Assembly (NCBI RefSeq): GCF_000317245.1
Contig: NZ_AJLJ01000082.1
Coordinates: 1-36,991 of the forward strand
Source: Fischerella muscicola SAG 1427-1 = PCC 73103
Lineage (GTDB): Bacteria > Cyanobacteriota > Cyanobacteriia > Cyanobacteriales > Nostocaceae
Reading direction: 5' to 3'
Length of the DNA stretch: 36,991 nucleotides
Below are positions 15,968-23,650 of this stretch, in pieces (position 1 is the first letter of the stretch; each line of letters opens with the position of its first letter). Made by a program: the position numbers and the translations under genes. The notes under the pieces are model-generated. The model was not told the origin of the DNA. It was given only the letters and a program-made list of their open reading frames with translations, and made no database searches.

Positions 15968-16744
15968 GTGCGCTTTGATATAGTTACGCTATTTCCTGAT
16001 TGTTTTACCTCTATTCTTAGTTCAGGGCTAATTGGTAAAGCCTTGGCCAAACAGATTGCTCAGGTGAATTTGATCAATCCTCGCAACTTTACTACCGACA
16101 AGCATCACAAAGTTGATGACGAACCCTACGGTGGCGGTGTCGGAATGCTAATGAAGCCAGAACCAATTTTTGCCGCGATTGAGTCTCTACCTGTTTTACC
16201 CAAAAGAGAGGTGATTATGATGAGTCCACAAGGACAAACGATGAATCAACCTCTATTACGAGAATTAGCGAGCAATTACGATCAATTGGTAGTGATCTGT
16301 GGTCACTATGAAGGTGTAGATGAGCGAGTACTGCATTTAGTCACCCGTGAAGTATCCTTGGGTGATTTTATTCTCACCGGCGGGGAAATTCCAGCAATGG
16401 CTTTGATTAATGGTGTGATGCGCCTATTACCGGGAACGGTTGGTAAAGTTGAGTCCCTCAAATCAGAAAGTTTTGAAGAAGGATTATTAGATTATCCCCA
16501 GTACACTCGTCCAGCAAATTTCCGTGGTTTGAAAGTACCGGATGTACTGTTGTCTGGCAATCATACTGAAATTGCTAAGTGGCGATTAGAACAACAAATT
16601 AAAAGAACAGGCGATCGCCGTCCAGATTTGCTCAAAGCTTGGCAAGAGGAAAAGGGCAAAACAATTCAAAATTTAAAATTTAAAATTAAAAATTGGGACA
16701 AGGGAGACAAAAAGGACAAGGGGGACACGGGGGAGATGGAATGA
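15968..16744 (+). CDS. trmD: tRNA (guanine-N1)-methyltransferase TrmD
   Basis: A 258-residue SPOUT methyltransferase that methylates G37 of tRNAs using S-adenosylmethionine. It starts at GTG with MRFDIVTLFPDCF, the standard family start. Key segments are YGGGVGMLMKPEP (about 55-67), SPQGQTMNQPLLREL, ICGHYEGVDERV (about 110-122) and LGDFILTGGEIPAMALI (about 131-147), which form the knotted SAM site. DYPQYTRP and HTEIAKWR mark the C-terminal tRNA-binding domain. The family normally ends soon after KAWQEEKG (about residue 231). The last ~27 residues here are encoded by heptamer-like and GGGACAAG-like repeats, so they are probably a repeat-derived tail. IspF follows by 88 bp. Confidence 0.96.
   Translation: MRFDIVTLFPDCFTSILSSGLIGKALAKQIAQVNLINPRNFTTDKHHKVDDEPYGGGVGMLMKPEPIFAAIESLPVLPKREVIMMSPQGQTMNQPLLRELASNYDQLVVICGHYEGVDERVLHLVTREVSLGDFILTGGEIPAMALINGVMRLLPGTVGKVESLKSESFEEGLLDYPQYTRPANFRGLKVPDVLLSGNHTEIAKWRLEQQIKRTGDRRPDLLKAWQEEKGKTIQNLKFKIKNWDKGDKKDKGDTGEME
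16663..16693. repeat. AAAATTT/AAAATTA low-complexity array inside trmD 3' end
   Basis: Successive units CAAAATTT, AAAATTT, AAAATTA and AAAATTG lie in frame within the end of trmD and are followed by G-rich GGGACAAGG units up to 16736. They code for the tail NLKFKIKNWDKGDKKDKGD. Confidence 0.75.
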
Positions 16745-16751
16745 ATAACTA

Positions 16752-16820
16752 ATGACAAATGACACTTGACTTTTGAGGCTAGACCAATAAGTAATGACAA
16801 ATGACAAATGACAAATGACC
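16752..16820. repeat. AATGACA heptamer array upstream of ispF
   Basis: AATGACA and close variants appear twice at 16752-16766 and four times at 16793-16820, ending 13 bp before the ispF ATG. It therefore fills most of the trmD-ispF spacer and the ispF leader. Confidence 0.9.
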
Positions 16821-16832
16821 AACAACTAAAAA

Positions 16833-17312
16833 ATGAACATTCGGATTGGTAATGGTTATGACATGCATCGACTGGTGAGCGATCGCCCTTTGATTCTTGG
16901 CGGAATCAATATTCCTCACTCTCTGGGTTTGCTGGGACATAGTGATGCTGATGTCCTCACCCATGCAATTATGGATGCGATGCTAGGAGCCTTATCCTTG
17001 GGAGATATCGGACATTATTTTCCCCCTAGCGATCCGCAATGGGCAGGAGCAGATAGTTTAGTGTTATTGAGTAAAGTAGACCAACTGATTCGTAAACAAG
17101 GTTGGCAAATAGGAAATATAGACTCGGTGGTAGTAGCAGAACGTCCCAAATTAAAACCTCATATTGAAAAAATGAAGGAAAAAATCGCAGGAATTTTGCA
17201 ATTACAACCAAATCAAGTTGGAATTAAAGCTACTACCAATGAGAAACTAGGTCCCGTTGGGGAAGAACAAGGTATTTGCGCCTATGCAGTTGTTTTACTA
17301 TCACAGGAGTAA
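16833..17312 (+). CDS. ispF: 2-C-methyl-D-erythritol 2,4-cyclodiphosphate synthase IspF
   Basis: A 159-residue enzyme of the MEP isoprenoid pathway, the usual length. It converts CDP-ME 2-phosphate to ME-cyclodiphosphate and CMP. Metal ligands are in NGYDMHRL (Asp8, His10) and in [17 protein letters not shown] (His of the second site). [13 protein letters not shown] (about 52-64) is the flexible loop, and [21 protein letters not shown] (about 133-152) the nucleotide-binding signature. It acts as a cytosolic trimer. No clear Shine-Dalgarno is visible because the leader is repeat DNA. It follows trmD on the same strand and ends before a strong hairpin. Confidence 0.97.
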   Translation: MNIRIGNGYDMHRLVSDRPLILGGINIPHSLGLLGHSDADVLTHAIMDAMLGALSLGDIGHYFPPSDPQWAGADSLVLLSKVDQLIRKQGWQIGNIDSVVVAERPKLKPHIEKMKEKIAGILQLQPNQVGIKATTNEKLGPVGEEQGICAYAVVLLSQE

Positions 17313-17374
17313 AACATTAGTCAGCTGTTAAATAAATTTCTGGCTCGTACCCTAAATCCACAGAAGTGTTTTAA

Positions 17375-17399
17375 TAAAGTCAGCTAAAAGCTGACTTTA
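17375..17399 (+). terminator. Hairpin terminator after ispF
   Basis: TAAAGTCAGCT (17375-17385) pairs perfectly with AGCTGACTTTA (17389-17399) around a 3-base AAA loop, 62 bp after the ispF stop. The 11-bp stem is strong. It lacks a T-run of more than three, so it may be a terminator or a dispersed palindromic repeat. Confidence 0.55.
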
Positions 17400-17454
17400 G
17401 CTATTAGCCCCAACTTTAGCTAAGGGCAAATAAAAATATTAAGAATATTAATTA

Positions 17455-19254
17455 ATGATGAGCTTTGCTAATATCATTCGTCATACTAAGCGTTTTCGCT
17501 TATTACTAATTCTGGCTTTGATCAGTGTCTTTGTAACCGTTGCTTGCAACCCAAATAATTATCAAACAAGAGCTGCTCAAGTGCCTCAAATGATTACTGC
17601 TGTTCTGGGTGAGCCTTCAACTTTTAATCCTGCGCTAAATGAGTCTGCATATAGTGTTTTTGGTCCACTTTATGACTCATTAATTAACGAAAATCCCCTC
17701 ACAACTAAGCTAGAACCCGGTTTAGCTGAATCTTGGGAAGTATTTGATAATGGACAACGGGTTGTAATTACTCTGAAAAAAGGACTCAAGTGGTCAGATG
17801 GTAAACCGATGACTGCGGATGATGTCGTATTTAGCTACAATGACATTTACTTAAATCCCAAAATACCTACACCTACGAAAGATTCTTTAAGAATTAATGA
17901 GCGCGGTGACACTCCCAAAGTCCGAAAAATAGATGACCTGAAAGTAGAATTCACCGTCCCAGAACCATTTGCTCCTTTTTTAAGATGGGTAGGTGGGATT
18001 ACAATTTTGCCTGCTCATGCTCTCAAAGAATCTGTCCATACAAATGATCCTGGTGGTAATCCCAAGTTTCTGACCATGTGGACAACAGGTACCGATCCCA
18101 AAAAAATTATTGGGAATGGGCCTTATGTTATGGAAAGTTATGTACCCAGTCAACGAGTCATCTTCCGACGCAATCCATACTACTGGCGTAAAGATGCTCA
18201 AGGAAATCCTCAACCTTATATAGAGCGGTTAATTTATCAGATTATTGAATCAACTGATAATCAATTAATTAGTTTCCGTTCTGGACAGTTGGATGATCTC
18301 GAAGTTCCTCCAGAAGGTTTTAGTTTATTAAAGCGAGAAGAAAAACGGACAAAATTTAAAATTTATAATGGTGGGCCGGATACTAGCACTACTTTTATTG
18401 CTTTCAATCTGAGTAAAGCTAAAAACTCTAAAGGTCAGCCTTTTGTAAACCCGATAAAATCTCGTTGGTTTAATAAAAAAGAGTTTAGGCAAGCAATAGC
18501 CTATGCCCTTGACCGTGAAACAATGAAAACAAACGCTTTTCGCGGAATAGGCGAATTACAAAACTCTTTTGTTTATGTTAAAAGTCCCTTCTATTTACCT
18601 CCAGAAAAAGGTTTAAAAGTTTACAATCACGATCCAGAAAAATCAAAAAAATTACTCCAACAAGCAGGCTTCAAATATAATGCTCAAAATCAATTAGTTG
18701 ATGAGGATGGCAATCAAGTTAGATTCACCCTACTGACAAATGCAGAAAGGAAAGTCAGGGGAGATATGGCAGCACAAATTAGACAAGATTTAGCTAAGAT
18801 TGGTATTCAAGTTGATTTACAAATTCTCAGTTTTAACGCTTATCTAGAAAAACTCAAAGTTAGCCAAGATTGGGATTGTTATCTTGGTGGTTTTGCTGGT
18901 GGTGGTATTGAACCTCATGGTGCTAGCAATATCTGGAGAGTTAAAGGTGCATCCCATGCATTTAATCTTGGCCCTCAACCAGGCGATCCACCAATGACTG
19001 GCTGGGAAGTTTCTGACTGGGAAAAGGAAATTGACCGTCTTTATGTTAAAGGCGCCCAGGAAATAGATGAAAACAAGCGCAAAGAAATTTATTACGAATA
19101 TCAGCGCATAGCTTCAGAACAACTACCATTTATTCACTTGGTAGAAAGATTAGATTTGCAAGCAGTACGCGATCGCTTCCAAGGTATCAAATATACTGCC
19201 CTCGGCGGCCCATTCTGGAATTTGTATGAACTCAAAATTGCTGAGGAGAATTAA
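17455..19254 (+). CDS. ABC-type peptide/nickel substrate-binding lipoprotein (SBP_bac_5)
   Basis: A 599-residue extracellular solute-binding protein of the oligopeptide/nickel family. An N-terminal signal LLLILALISVFVTVAC (about 16-31) ends in a Cys that fits a lipoprotein processing site. The mature part has the family motifs ESWEVFDNGQRVVITLKKGLKWSDG (about 92-116; note TADDVVFSYN just after), GNGPYVM (about 220-226), FRQAIAYALDRE (about 343-354) and the late WDCYLGGF block. It should bind peptides or another ligand in the periplasm and deliver it to an ABC permease, but no permease or ATPase gene is adjacent, so it is an orphan here. Ligand unknown. larB follows on the same strand, 98 bp downstream. 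Confidence 0.9.
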   Translation: MMSFANIIRHTKRFRLLLILALISVFVTVACNPNNYQTRAAQVPQMITAVLGEPSTFNPALNESAYSVFGPLYDSLINENPLTTKLEPGLAESWEVFDNGQRVVITLKKGLKWSDGKPMTADDVVFSYNDIYLNPKIPTPTKDSLRINERGDTPKVRKIDDLKVEFTVPEPFAPFLRWVGGITILPAHALKESVHTNDPGGNPKFLTMWTTGTDPKKIIGNGPYVMESYVPSQRVIFRRNPYYWRKDAQGNPQPYIERLIYQIIESTDNQLISFRSGQLDDLEVPPEGFSLLKREEKRTKFKIYNGGPDTSTTFIAFNLSKAKNSKGQPFVNPIKSRWFNKKEFRQAIAYALDRETMKTNAFRGIGELQNSFVYVKSPFYLPPEKGLKVYNHDPEKSKKLLQQAGFKYNAQNQLVDEDGNQVRFTLLTNAERKVRGDMAAQIRQDLAKIGIQVDLQILSFNAYLEKLKVSQDWDCYLGGFAGGGIEPHGASNIWRVKGASHAFNLGPQPGDPPMTGWEVSDWEKEIDRLYVKGAQEIDENKRKEIYYEYQRIASEQLPFIHLVERLDLQAVRDRFQGIKYTALGGPFWNLYELKIAEEN

Positions 19255-19303
19255 ATTAAGGTGGGGAGATGGGGAGACAAAGGGGACTAAAGAGGAAAAC
19301 CAA

Positions 19304-19365
19304 TGACAAATGACTATTGTAAAGACGCCATTAATCGCGTCTCTAATGACAAATGACCAATGACA
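19304..19365. repeat. AATGACA heptamer array spanning the larB start
   Basis: Copies of AATGACA/AATGACC occur at 19302-19316 and 19345-19365, interrupted by a 20-base hairpin. The larB ATG lies inside the second cluster, so the initial codons M-T-N-D-K derive from repeat units. Confidence 0.85.
19323..19342. repeat. Small palindromic repeat AGACGC...GCGTCT
   Basis: AGACGC (19323-19328) and GCGTCT (19337-19342) pair around an 8-base loop CATTAATC. The sequence looks like a worn copy of the GTAGAGACG...CGTCTCTAC palindromes that I associate with Nostoc-type genomes (from memory). Confidence 0.6.
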
Positions 19366-20129
19366 AAAATTTGCGATCGCTTCTCCAAGCAGTCGCTAAT
19401 GGTAATGTTTCTCTGGATGTCGCACTCGATGAACTCAAACATTTAGCTTATGAACCTGTGGGTGAGTTTGCCAAAATTGACAATCATCGGGCCTTAAGAA
19501 CTGGTTTTCCGGAGGTGATTTGGGGGCCTGGCAAAACTCCCTATCAAATCGCTCAAATTATGGAGGCGATGCGTCTACGTAACCCTGTAGTAATGGCAAC
19601 TCGGATTGAACCAGAGATTTACACAGCACTACAACCCAAGGTGAGAGATTTACGATACTACGAATCGGCACGAATTTGTGCGATCGCTCCCCTCACTATC
19701 GAACCAACTTTTCCTGGCATAATTGGCATTCTTTCTGCTGGTACGGCCGATTTACCTGTAGCTGAAGAAGCTGCTGTCACCGCAGAACTTTCTGGTTTTC
19801 GCGTCCAACGCCTCTGGGATGTGGGAGTCGCCGGAATTCACCGCTTGCTGAGTAACCGCCACGTGATCTCGCAAGCATCAGTGTTAATTGTCGTAGCAGG
19901 TATGGAAGGTGCTTTACCCAGTGTAGTAGCAGGTTTAGCAGACTGTCCGGTGATTGCTGTTCCTACTAGCATCGGTTACGGTGCTAGTTTTGGAGGTTTA
20001 GCCCCTCTATTGACAATGCTAAACTCTTGTGCTGCGGGAATCGGTGTAGTAAATATTGATAATGGTTTTGGGGCAGCAGTCCTAGCAGGGCAAATTTTGC
20101 GAACAGCCGAGAAATTACGGATGGCATAG
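19353..20129 (+). CDS. larB: Nickel-pincer cofactor biosynthesis protein LarB
   Basis: A 258-residue protein of the LarB family, which carboxylates and hydrolyses nicotinic acid adenine dinucleotide, the first step toward the nickel pincer nucleotide of lactate racemase-type enzymes. The N-terminal helix region LRSLLQAVANGNVSLDVAL is followed by HRALRTGFPEVIWGPGKTP (about 45-63), characteristic of LarB. A C-terminal PurE-like domain contains GTADLPVAEEAA (about 130-141), DVGVAGIHRL and VVAGMEGALPSVVAGL (about 180-195). Start at ATG 19353 fits the family N-terminus, although it lies in repeat DNA and lacks a clear Shine-Dalgarno. larC and larE are not in the window. Confidence 0.93.
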   Translation: MTNDKNLRSLLQAVANGNVSLDVALDELKHLAYEPVGEFAKIDNHRALRTGFPEVIWGPGKTPYQIAQIMEAMRLRNPVVMATRIEPEIYTALQPKVRDLRYYESARICAIAPLTIEPTFPGIIGILSAGTADLPVAEEAAVTAELSGFRVQRLWDVGVAGIHRLLSNRHVISQASVLIVVAGMEGALPSVVAGLADCPVIAVPTSIGYGASFGGLAPLLTMLNSCAAGIGVVNIDNGFGAAVLAGQILRTAEKLRMA

Positions 20130-20191
20130 TCTGATTGGTGAGTTATGACGGTGATGTTACTTTTGAATTTAGTAAAAAATATCACTCGCTC

Positions 20192-20260
20192 ATGAAACTT
20201 TTGCTCACCTTAACTGCCTTTGCCTTGAGCTTTTGGCTAACGATCAGTATATCGACTTAA
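20192..20260 (+). CDS. Possible 22-codon hydrophobic mini-ORF
   Basis: A very short frame, MKLLLTLTAFALSFWLTISI plus Ser-Thr, reads like a signal peptide or a lone membrane helix. Its ATG overlaps the TGA of a 16-codon frame (20145-20195, MTVMLLLNLVKNITRS) in an ATGA junction. There is no obvious Shine-Dalgarno for the first frame. It could be a remnant of a secreted-protein gene or a tiny membrane peptide. It does not match any small photosystem or cytochrome b6f subunit that I know. Confidence 0.2.
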   Translation: MKLLLTLTAFALSFWLTISIST

Positions 20261-20382
20261 GAAAGAAACGGGGAATATGGAGTTCCTTCAAGGGATCAGG
20301 GGTACAGGGAACGGGGAACAAGGAATGGGCAACAGCAAGATTCGACAAAGTTGAATTAATTTTATTTAGGTACTTAATTTCG

Positions 20383-20568
20383 ATGTCTCACTTAATTTGG
20401 CATTTGCCAGAAAATCTGACTATCCTAGCTCAAAATGTTACTGACCCAAACCTTACTGGTCAAATGCAAAAAGCCTTTACGCATTTTGTACAATCAGGTC
20501 AAGCTTGGGCGCTATTGATTGGATTGGCAATTGGTTATATGATTCGGAATCTGACAAGTTTTGGTTAG
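20383..20568 (+). CDS. Small single-helix membrane protein, hypothetical
   Basis: A 61-residue protein, MSHLIWHLPENLTILAQNVT and onward, with a central amphipathic stretch (GQMQKAFTHFVQSG) and a C-terminal hydrophobic helix WALLIGLAIGYMIRNLTSFG. The open frame runs 50 codons further upstream to a TTG, but that part translates repeat-like GGGGAACAAGGAATGGG DNA, so the ATG at 20383 is preferred. It lies between larB and argH on the same strand. I recognise no domain; it resembles small conserved cyanobacterial proteins. Confidence 0.6.
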   Translation: MSHLIWHLPENLTILAQNVTDPNLTGQMQKAFTHFVQSGQAWALLIGLAIGYMIRNLTSFG

Positions 20569-20602
20569 TAGTTAGTTGTTGGTTGTTAGTTGTTAACCAT
20601 AC
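20566..20602. repeat. TTAGTAG/TTAGTTG heptamer array
   Basis: Units GTTAGTA, GTTAGTT, GTTGGTT and GTTAGTT directly overlap and follow the stop codon of the 61-residue gene, then give way to a run of CAATCCCTAATCC-type units before argH. Confidence 0.8.
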
Positions 20603-20650
20603 CCAGTTCCCAATCCCTAATCCTTAGTTCCCGATATCCAGTTCCCGAAC

Positions 20651-22036
20651 ATGACTGAACAACAAACTTGGAGTCAGCGATTTGAATCAGCTTTACATCC
20701 TGCGATCGCTCGCTTTAATGCAAGTATTAGTTTTGACATTGAACTAATCGAATATGACTTAACTGGCTCTGTTGCTCATGCTCAAATGCTAACTAAATGC
20801 GGTATCATACCTCCTGAAGAAGGAGAGCAATTAGTTGCTGGTTTAGAACAGATTCGCCAAGAATATCGCCAAGGCAAATTTAACCCTGGCATTGAAGCAG
20901 AGGATGTACACTTTGCTGTTGAGCATCGCCTAGTGGAAATTATTGGTGATGCAGGTAAAAAGCTACACACTGGGCGCTCGCGTAATGACCAAGTGGGAAC
21001 AGATACCAGATTGTACTTACGCGACCAAATTCAACAAATTCGCCAGCGACTACGAGAATTCCAAAGTGTCCTTTTAGATATTGCTGAGAATAACGTTGAA
21101 ACTTTAATCCCTGGTTACACCCATTTACAACGCGCCCAGCCTTTAAGTTTAGCTCACCACTTGTTGGCATACTTTCAAATGGCACAAAGAGATTGGGAAC
21201 GCTTGGGAGATGTCCAGAAGCGAGTGAACATTTCTCCTTTAGGTTGTGGTGCTTTGGCTGGAACTACTTTCCCGATTGATCGACATTACACAGCCCAACT
21301 ATTGCATTTTGATAGCGCTTATGCTAACAGCTTAGATGGGGTGAGCGATCGCGATTTTGCGATCGAATTTTTATGTGCTGCTAGCTTAATCATGGTTCAC
21401 CTGAGCCGTCTTTCCGAAGAAATTATTCTTTGGGCATCTGAAGAGTTTGGTTTTGTCACCTTAAAAGATAGCTGTGCAACAGGTTCCAGCATCATGCCCC
21501 AAAAGAAAAACCCCGATGTCCCAGAATTAGTGCGCGGTAAAACTGGGCGTGTCTTCGGTCATCTCCAAGGTTTGTTGGTAATCATGAAGGGACTACCCTT
21601 GGCATACAACAAAGATCTACAAGAAGACAAAGAAGGTTTATTTGATAGCGTTAATACTATCAAAGCATGTCTGGAAGCAATGACAATTTTGCTACGAGAA
21701 GGTTTGGAATTTCGCACCCAGCGTTTAGCACAAGCAGTGTGTGAAGACTTTTCTAATGCTACCGATGTCGCAGATTACCTCGCAGCAAGAGGCGTACCAT
21801 TCCGAGAAGCATACAATCTTGTGGGTAAGGTCGTAAAAACCAGTATTGCTGCTGGTAAACTCCTCAAAGATTTAACCTTGCAAGAGTGGAAACAACTTCA
21901 TCCTGCATTTGCAGAAGACATTTACGAAGCAATATCCCCTCGGAAAGTAGTTGCTGCCCGTAACAGCTATGGTGGTACAGGTTTTGATCAGGTAAGAACA
22001 GCAATTATGAATGCCCGCACTCAAATTGCGGAATAG
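20651..22036 (+). CDS. argH: Argininosuccinate lyase ArgH
   Basis: A 461-residue enzyme, the normal length, that cleaves argininosuccinate into arginine and fumarate in the last step of arginine synthesis. It has the fumarase/aspartase-superfamily segments [14 protein letters not shown] (about 105-118), the catalytic-base region [10 protein letters not shown] (about 155-164), and the family signature [12 protein letters not shown] (about 278-289) with the active-site Ser. [14 protein letters not shown] follows. The enzyme is a cytosolic homotetramer. Arginine is one of the two building blocks of cyanophycin, made by CphA 7 kb away. The gene stands alone. Confidence 0.98.
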   Translation: MTEQQTWSQRFESALHPAIARFNASISFDIELIEYDLTGSVAHAQMLTKCGIIPPEEGEQLVAGLEQIRQEYRQGKFNPGIEAEDVHFAVEHRLVEIIGDAGKKLHTGRSRNDQVGTDTRLYLRDQIQQIRQRLREFQSVLLDIAENNVETLIPGYTHLQRAQPLSLAHHLLAYFQMAQRDWERLGDVQKRVNISPLGCGALAGTTFPIDRHYTAQLLHFDSAYANSLDGVSDRDFAIEFLCAASLIMVHLSRLSEEIILWASEEFGFVTLKDSCATGSSIMPQKKNPDVPELVRGKTGRVFGHLQGLLVIMKGLPLAYNKDLQEDKEGLFDSVNTIKACLEAMTILLREGLEFRTQRLAQAVCEDFSNATDVADYLAARGVPFREAYNLVGKVVKTSIAAGKLLKDLTLQEWKQLHPAFAEDIYEAISPRKVVAARNSYGGTGFDQVRTAIMNARTQIAE

Positions 22037-22218
22037 TTAGTGATTGGTGATTAGTCGTGAGTCAGTATGGTGTTGGAGATTATACCGCTTCACAAAAATC
22101 CTAATACATATTGATTCAATGTATGGGCGTACAGAATATACGGCTCGGATAATACCAAAAACCCTTTGTAAATACGCGAAATTAGCCTGCGGGAAGCAAG
22201 CTACGCGTCTCTACTATG

Positions 22219-22244
22219 AAAAAGGGCGTAAGTATATACGCCCT
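22219..22244 (-). terminator. Rho-independent terminator of the 54-residue gene
   Basis: On the minus strand AGGGCGTA and TACGCCCT form a perfect 8-bp stem (22223-22230 with 22237-22244 in plus coordinates), followed directly by TTTTT. It lies 44 bp after the stop of the small basic protein gene. Stem plus U-run make this the most convincing terminator in the window. Confidence 0.8.
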
Positions 22245-22287
22245 AACAACTAAAACAAAAAAAAGAGCAACCTTTTGAGTAGGGAAA

Positions 22288-22452
22288 TTATTCAGCGTCA
22301 ACTGCTGCTGCTCCCTCATCCTCTTCACTCTTCGGCGGTCTTTGTTGGAATCTTCTCTGCATCCTTCCTGTAGTAGTCCGTTTACGAAACTTTCGGGCAT
22401 ATGCCTGGTTCCGTAGCGCCTTTTCTTTTTTCGGATTGCGGCGCTTAGCCAT
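22288..22452 (-). CDS. Small basic conserved cyanobacterial protein
   Basis: A 54-residue protein, MAKRRNPKKEKALRNQAYAR, continuing KFRKRTTTGRMQRRFQQRPP and ending with an acidic tail (KSEEDEGAAAVDAE). The body is extremely rich in Arg and Lys and the tail is acidic, as in many nucleic-acid-binding or ribosome-associated small proteins; function is unknown. An upstream ATG in frame would add MLFIHEVN, but GAGGTG lies at Shine-Dalgarno distance from the ATG at 22452, which also gives the typical MAKRRN start. Own ribosome binding site and a strong terminator show an independent unit. It converges with argH. Confidence 0.75.
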   Translation of the reverse strand: MAKRRNPKKEKALRNQAYARKFRKRTTTGRMQRRFQQRPPKSEEDEGAAAVDAE

Positions 22453-23650
22453 GTTCACCTCATGAATAAACAACAAAAAGCCTTACTTAGGCAATATCTA
22501 GACAATTTCAACTAGGATTATCTTTACTTTAATTGTAGTTTGAGCCTAGTGAAGCTTTGAATAATCCTACGGCTGAAGGCAGCAGGGTTATTTAATAAAC
22601 AGGATAAACCTGCTGACATACTTCCACACTCCCGCAAGCGGTGAGTCTGGGCTTCTCAGCTACTCCCGGTATTGCGTCGGACATTAACTGAGCTTTGTTA
22701 GACTGCACGGGATGCCCACCGCACAGTTGTAGCAAGATCCCGAAGGGTACAAGTACAAAATGTTTATATCTTCGTAGGAAGCCCCTAGCTTTAGACTCTT
22801 GCCTCTAACATAGTACATAAGGTACTTAGTCTGGTCAGATTAGGACTTTTTAAGCCCATGTCTTTAGGTGCGGGGTTTTTGATCCCGTAAGTTTTTATCT
22901 CTTGTACTGTTAAACAGCAATATATCCTAACGCATCTTTCTTGATTGTGTCAACTTAAATTCAGATGCCTGTGTTATTAGCTCTATCCCTAGTTAGAAGT
23001 ATTAATGAAAGTAAGTGATACAATGAAACGCGAATTAATTAATATGATTTATAAATTATCAACGAGCAAAAATTAATAAATCAGCAATTTGCTTAACCCT
23101 AATTATAGCCCATGTGTAATTTGTTGCTATATAATACAAATCACTATTAATGCTATTTAACAAAAAACTATCATTGCAATTATTGTATAAAATTAAAATT
23201 GAAGAGCTTATTTTTAAATCATTACTGCAAAACAATATATCTATTTTTTGATAAGTTTTAGCTGTATTTATTCCCATTTGAAAAAATAAACATGCTTCTT
23301 ATATAGGTTAAAGTAAAGATTAGAGAAATGTTGAAAACAGCTTAAGTCATTGTCAAATAATATTATTTTTTTATAAAAAGCTTATATTAATTTTATAGGA
23401 AAAATAACTATATATCTTTGGTTTATCTCCAACCTATAGCTTGTTTAACAAATCTAAATTATGTATACTCACATTCACTGTGATTACTACAGGTAGATGT
23501 TAAAATTTGTATGTTCTAACCTAAACATTAGAATCAAACCCAAAATCACAATTCTTATTGTATAAGAACATACTCAACAATTTAGTTGAGCAAATGTGAT
23601 TAGTGGCTAACATCAAAGTACAACACACATAAGTTACCAATATTTTAAGA
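22453..23650. other. 1.2-kb gene-free region
   Basis: The left part (to about 22930) is of normal GC and strongly structured (separate entry). The right 700 bases are very AT-rich, contain only chance frames (for example a 72-codon minus-strand frame at 23059-23277 with low-complexity composition), and hold no tRNA or recognised element. Confidence 0.6.
22592..22930 (-). mobile_element. Possible relic of an IS200/IS605-type end (tnpB tail/omega-RNA-like)
   Basis: A minus-strand frame stays open for 70 codons from 22804 to a TAA at 22592 but has no proper start; it includes SNKAQLMSDAIPGVAEKP and ends ACGSVEVCQQVYPVY. The DNA is rich in hairpins: ACTC-CCGC / GCGG-(T)-GAGT at 22628-22646, ACTG / CAGT with GGG / CCC inside at 22702-22727, and AGTAC / GTACT at 22812-22826. 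The phrase TCTTCGTAGGAAGCCCCTAG near 22770 resembles the 3' region of cyanobacterial TnpB genes as I remember them. No catalytic DDE or RuvC residues remain. Alternatives are a structured small RNA or another dispersed repeat. Confidence 0.35.

Noticed and set aside
20233..20382. N-terminal extension of the 61-residue membrane protein from a TTG
   Set aside because: The added 50 residues translate repeat-like GGGGAACAAGG DNA; the ATG at 20383 gives a compact, credible protein.
22044..22253. 69-codon plus-strand frame after argH
   Set aside because: It runs through a degenerate repeat and the terminator of the opposing small gene; no supporting start site.
23059..23277. 72-codon minus-strand frame in AT-rich DNA
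   Set aside because: Low-complexity Ile/Asn/Leu/Ser composition, as expected from random AT-rich sequence; no motif.
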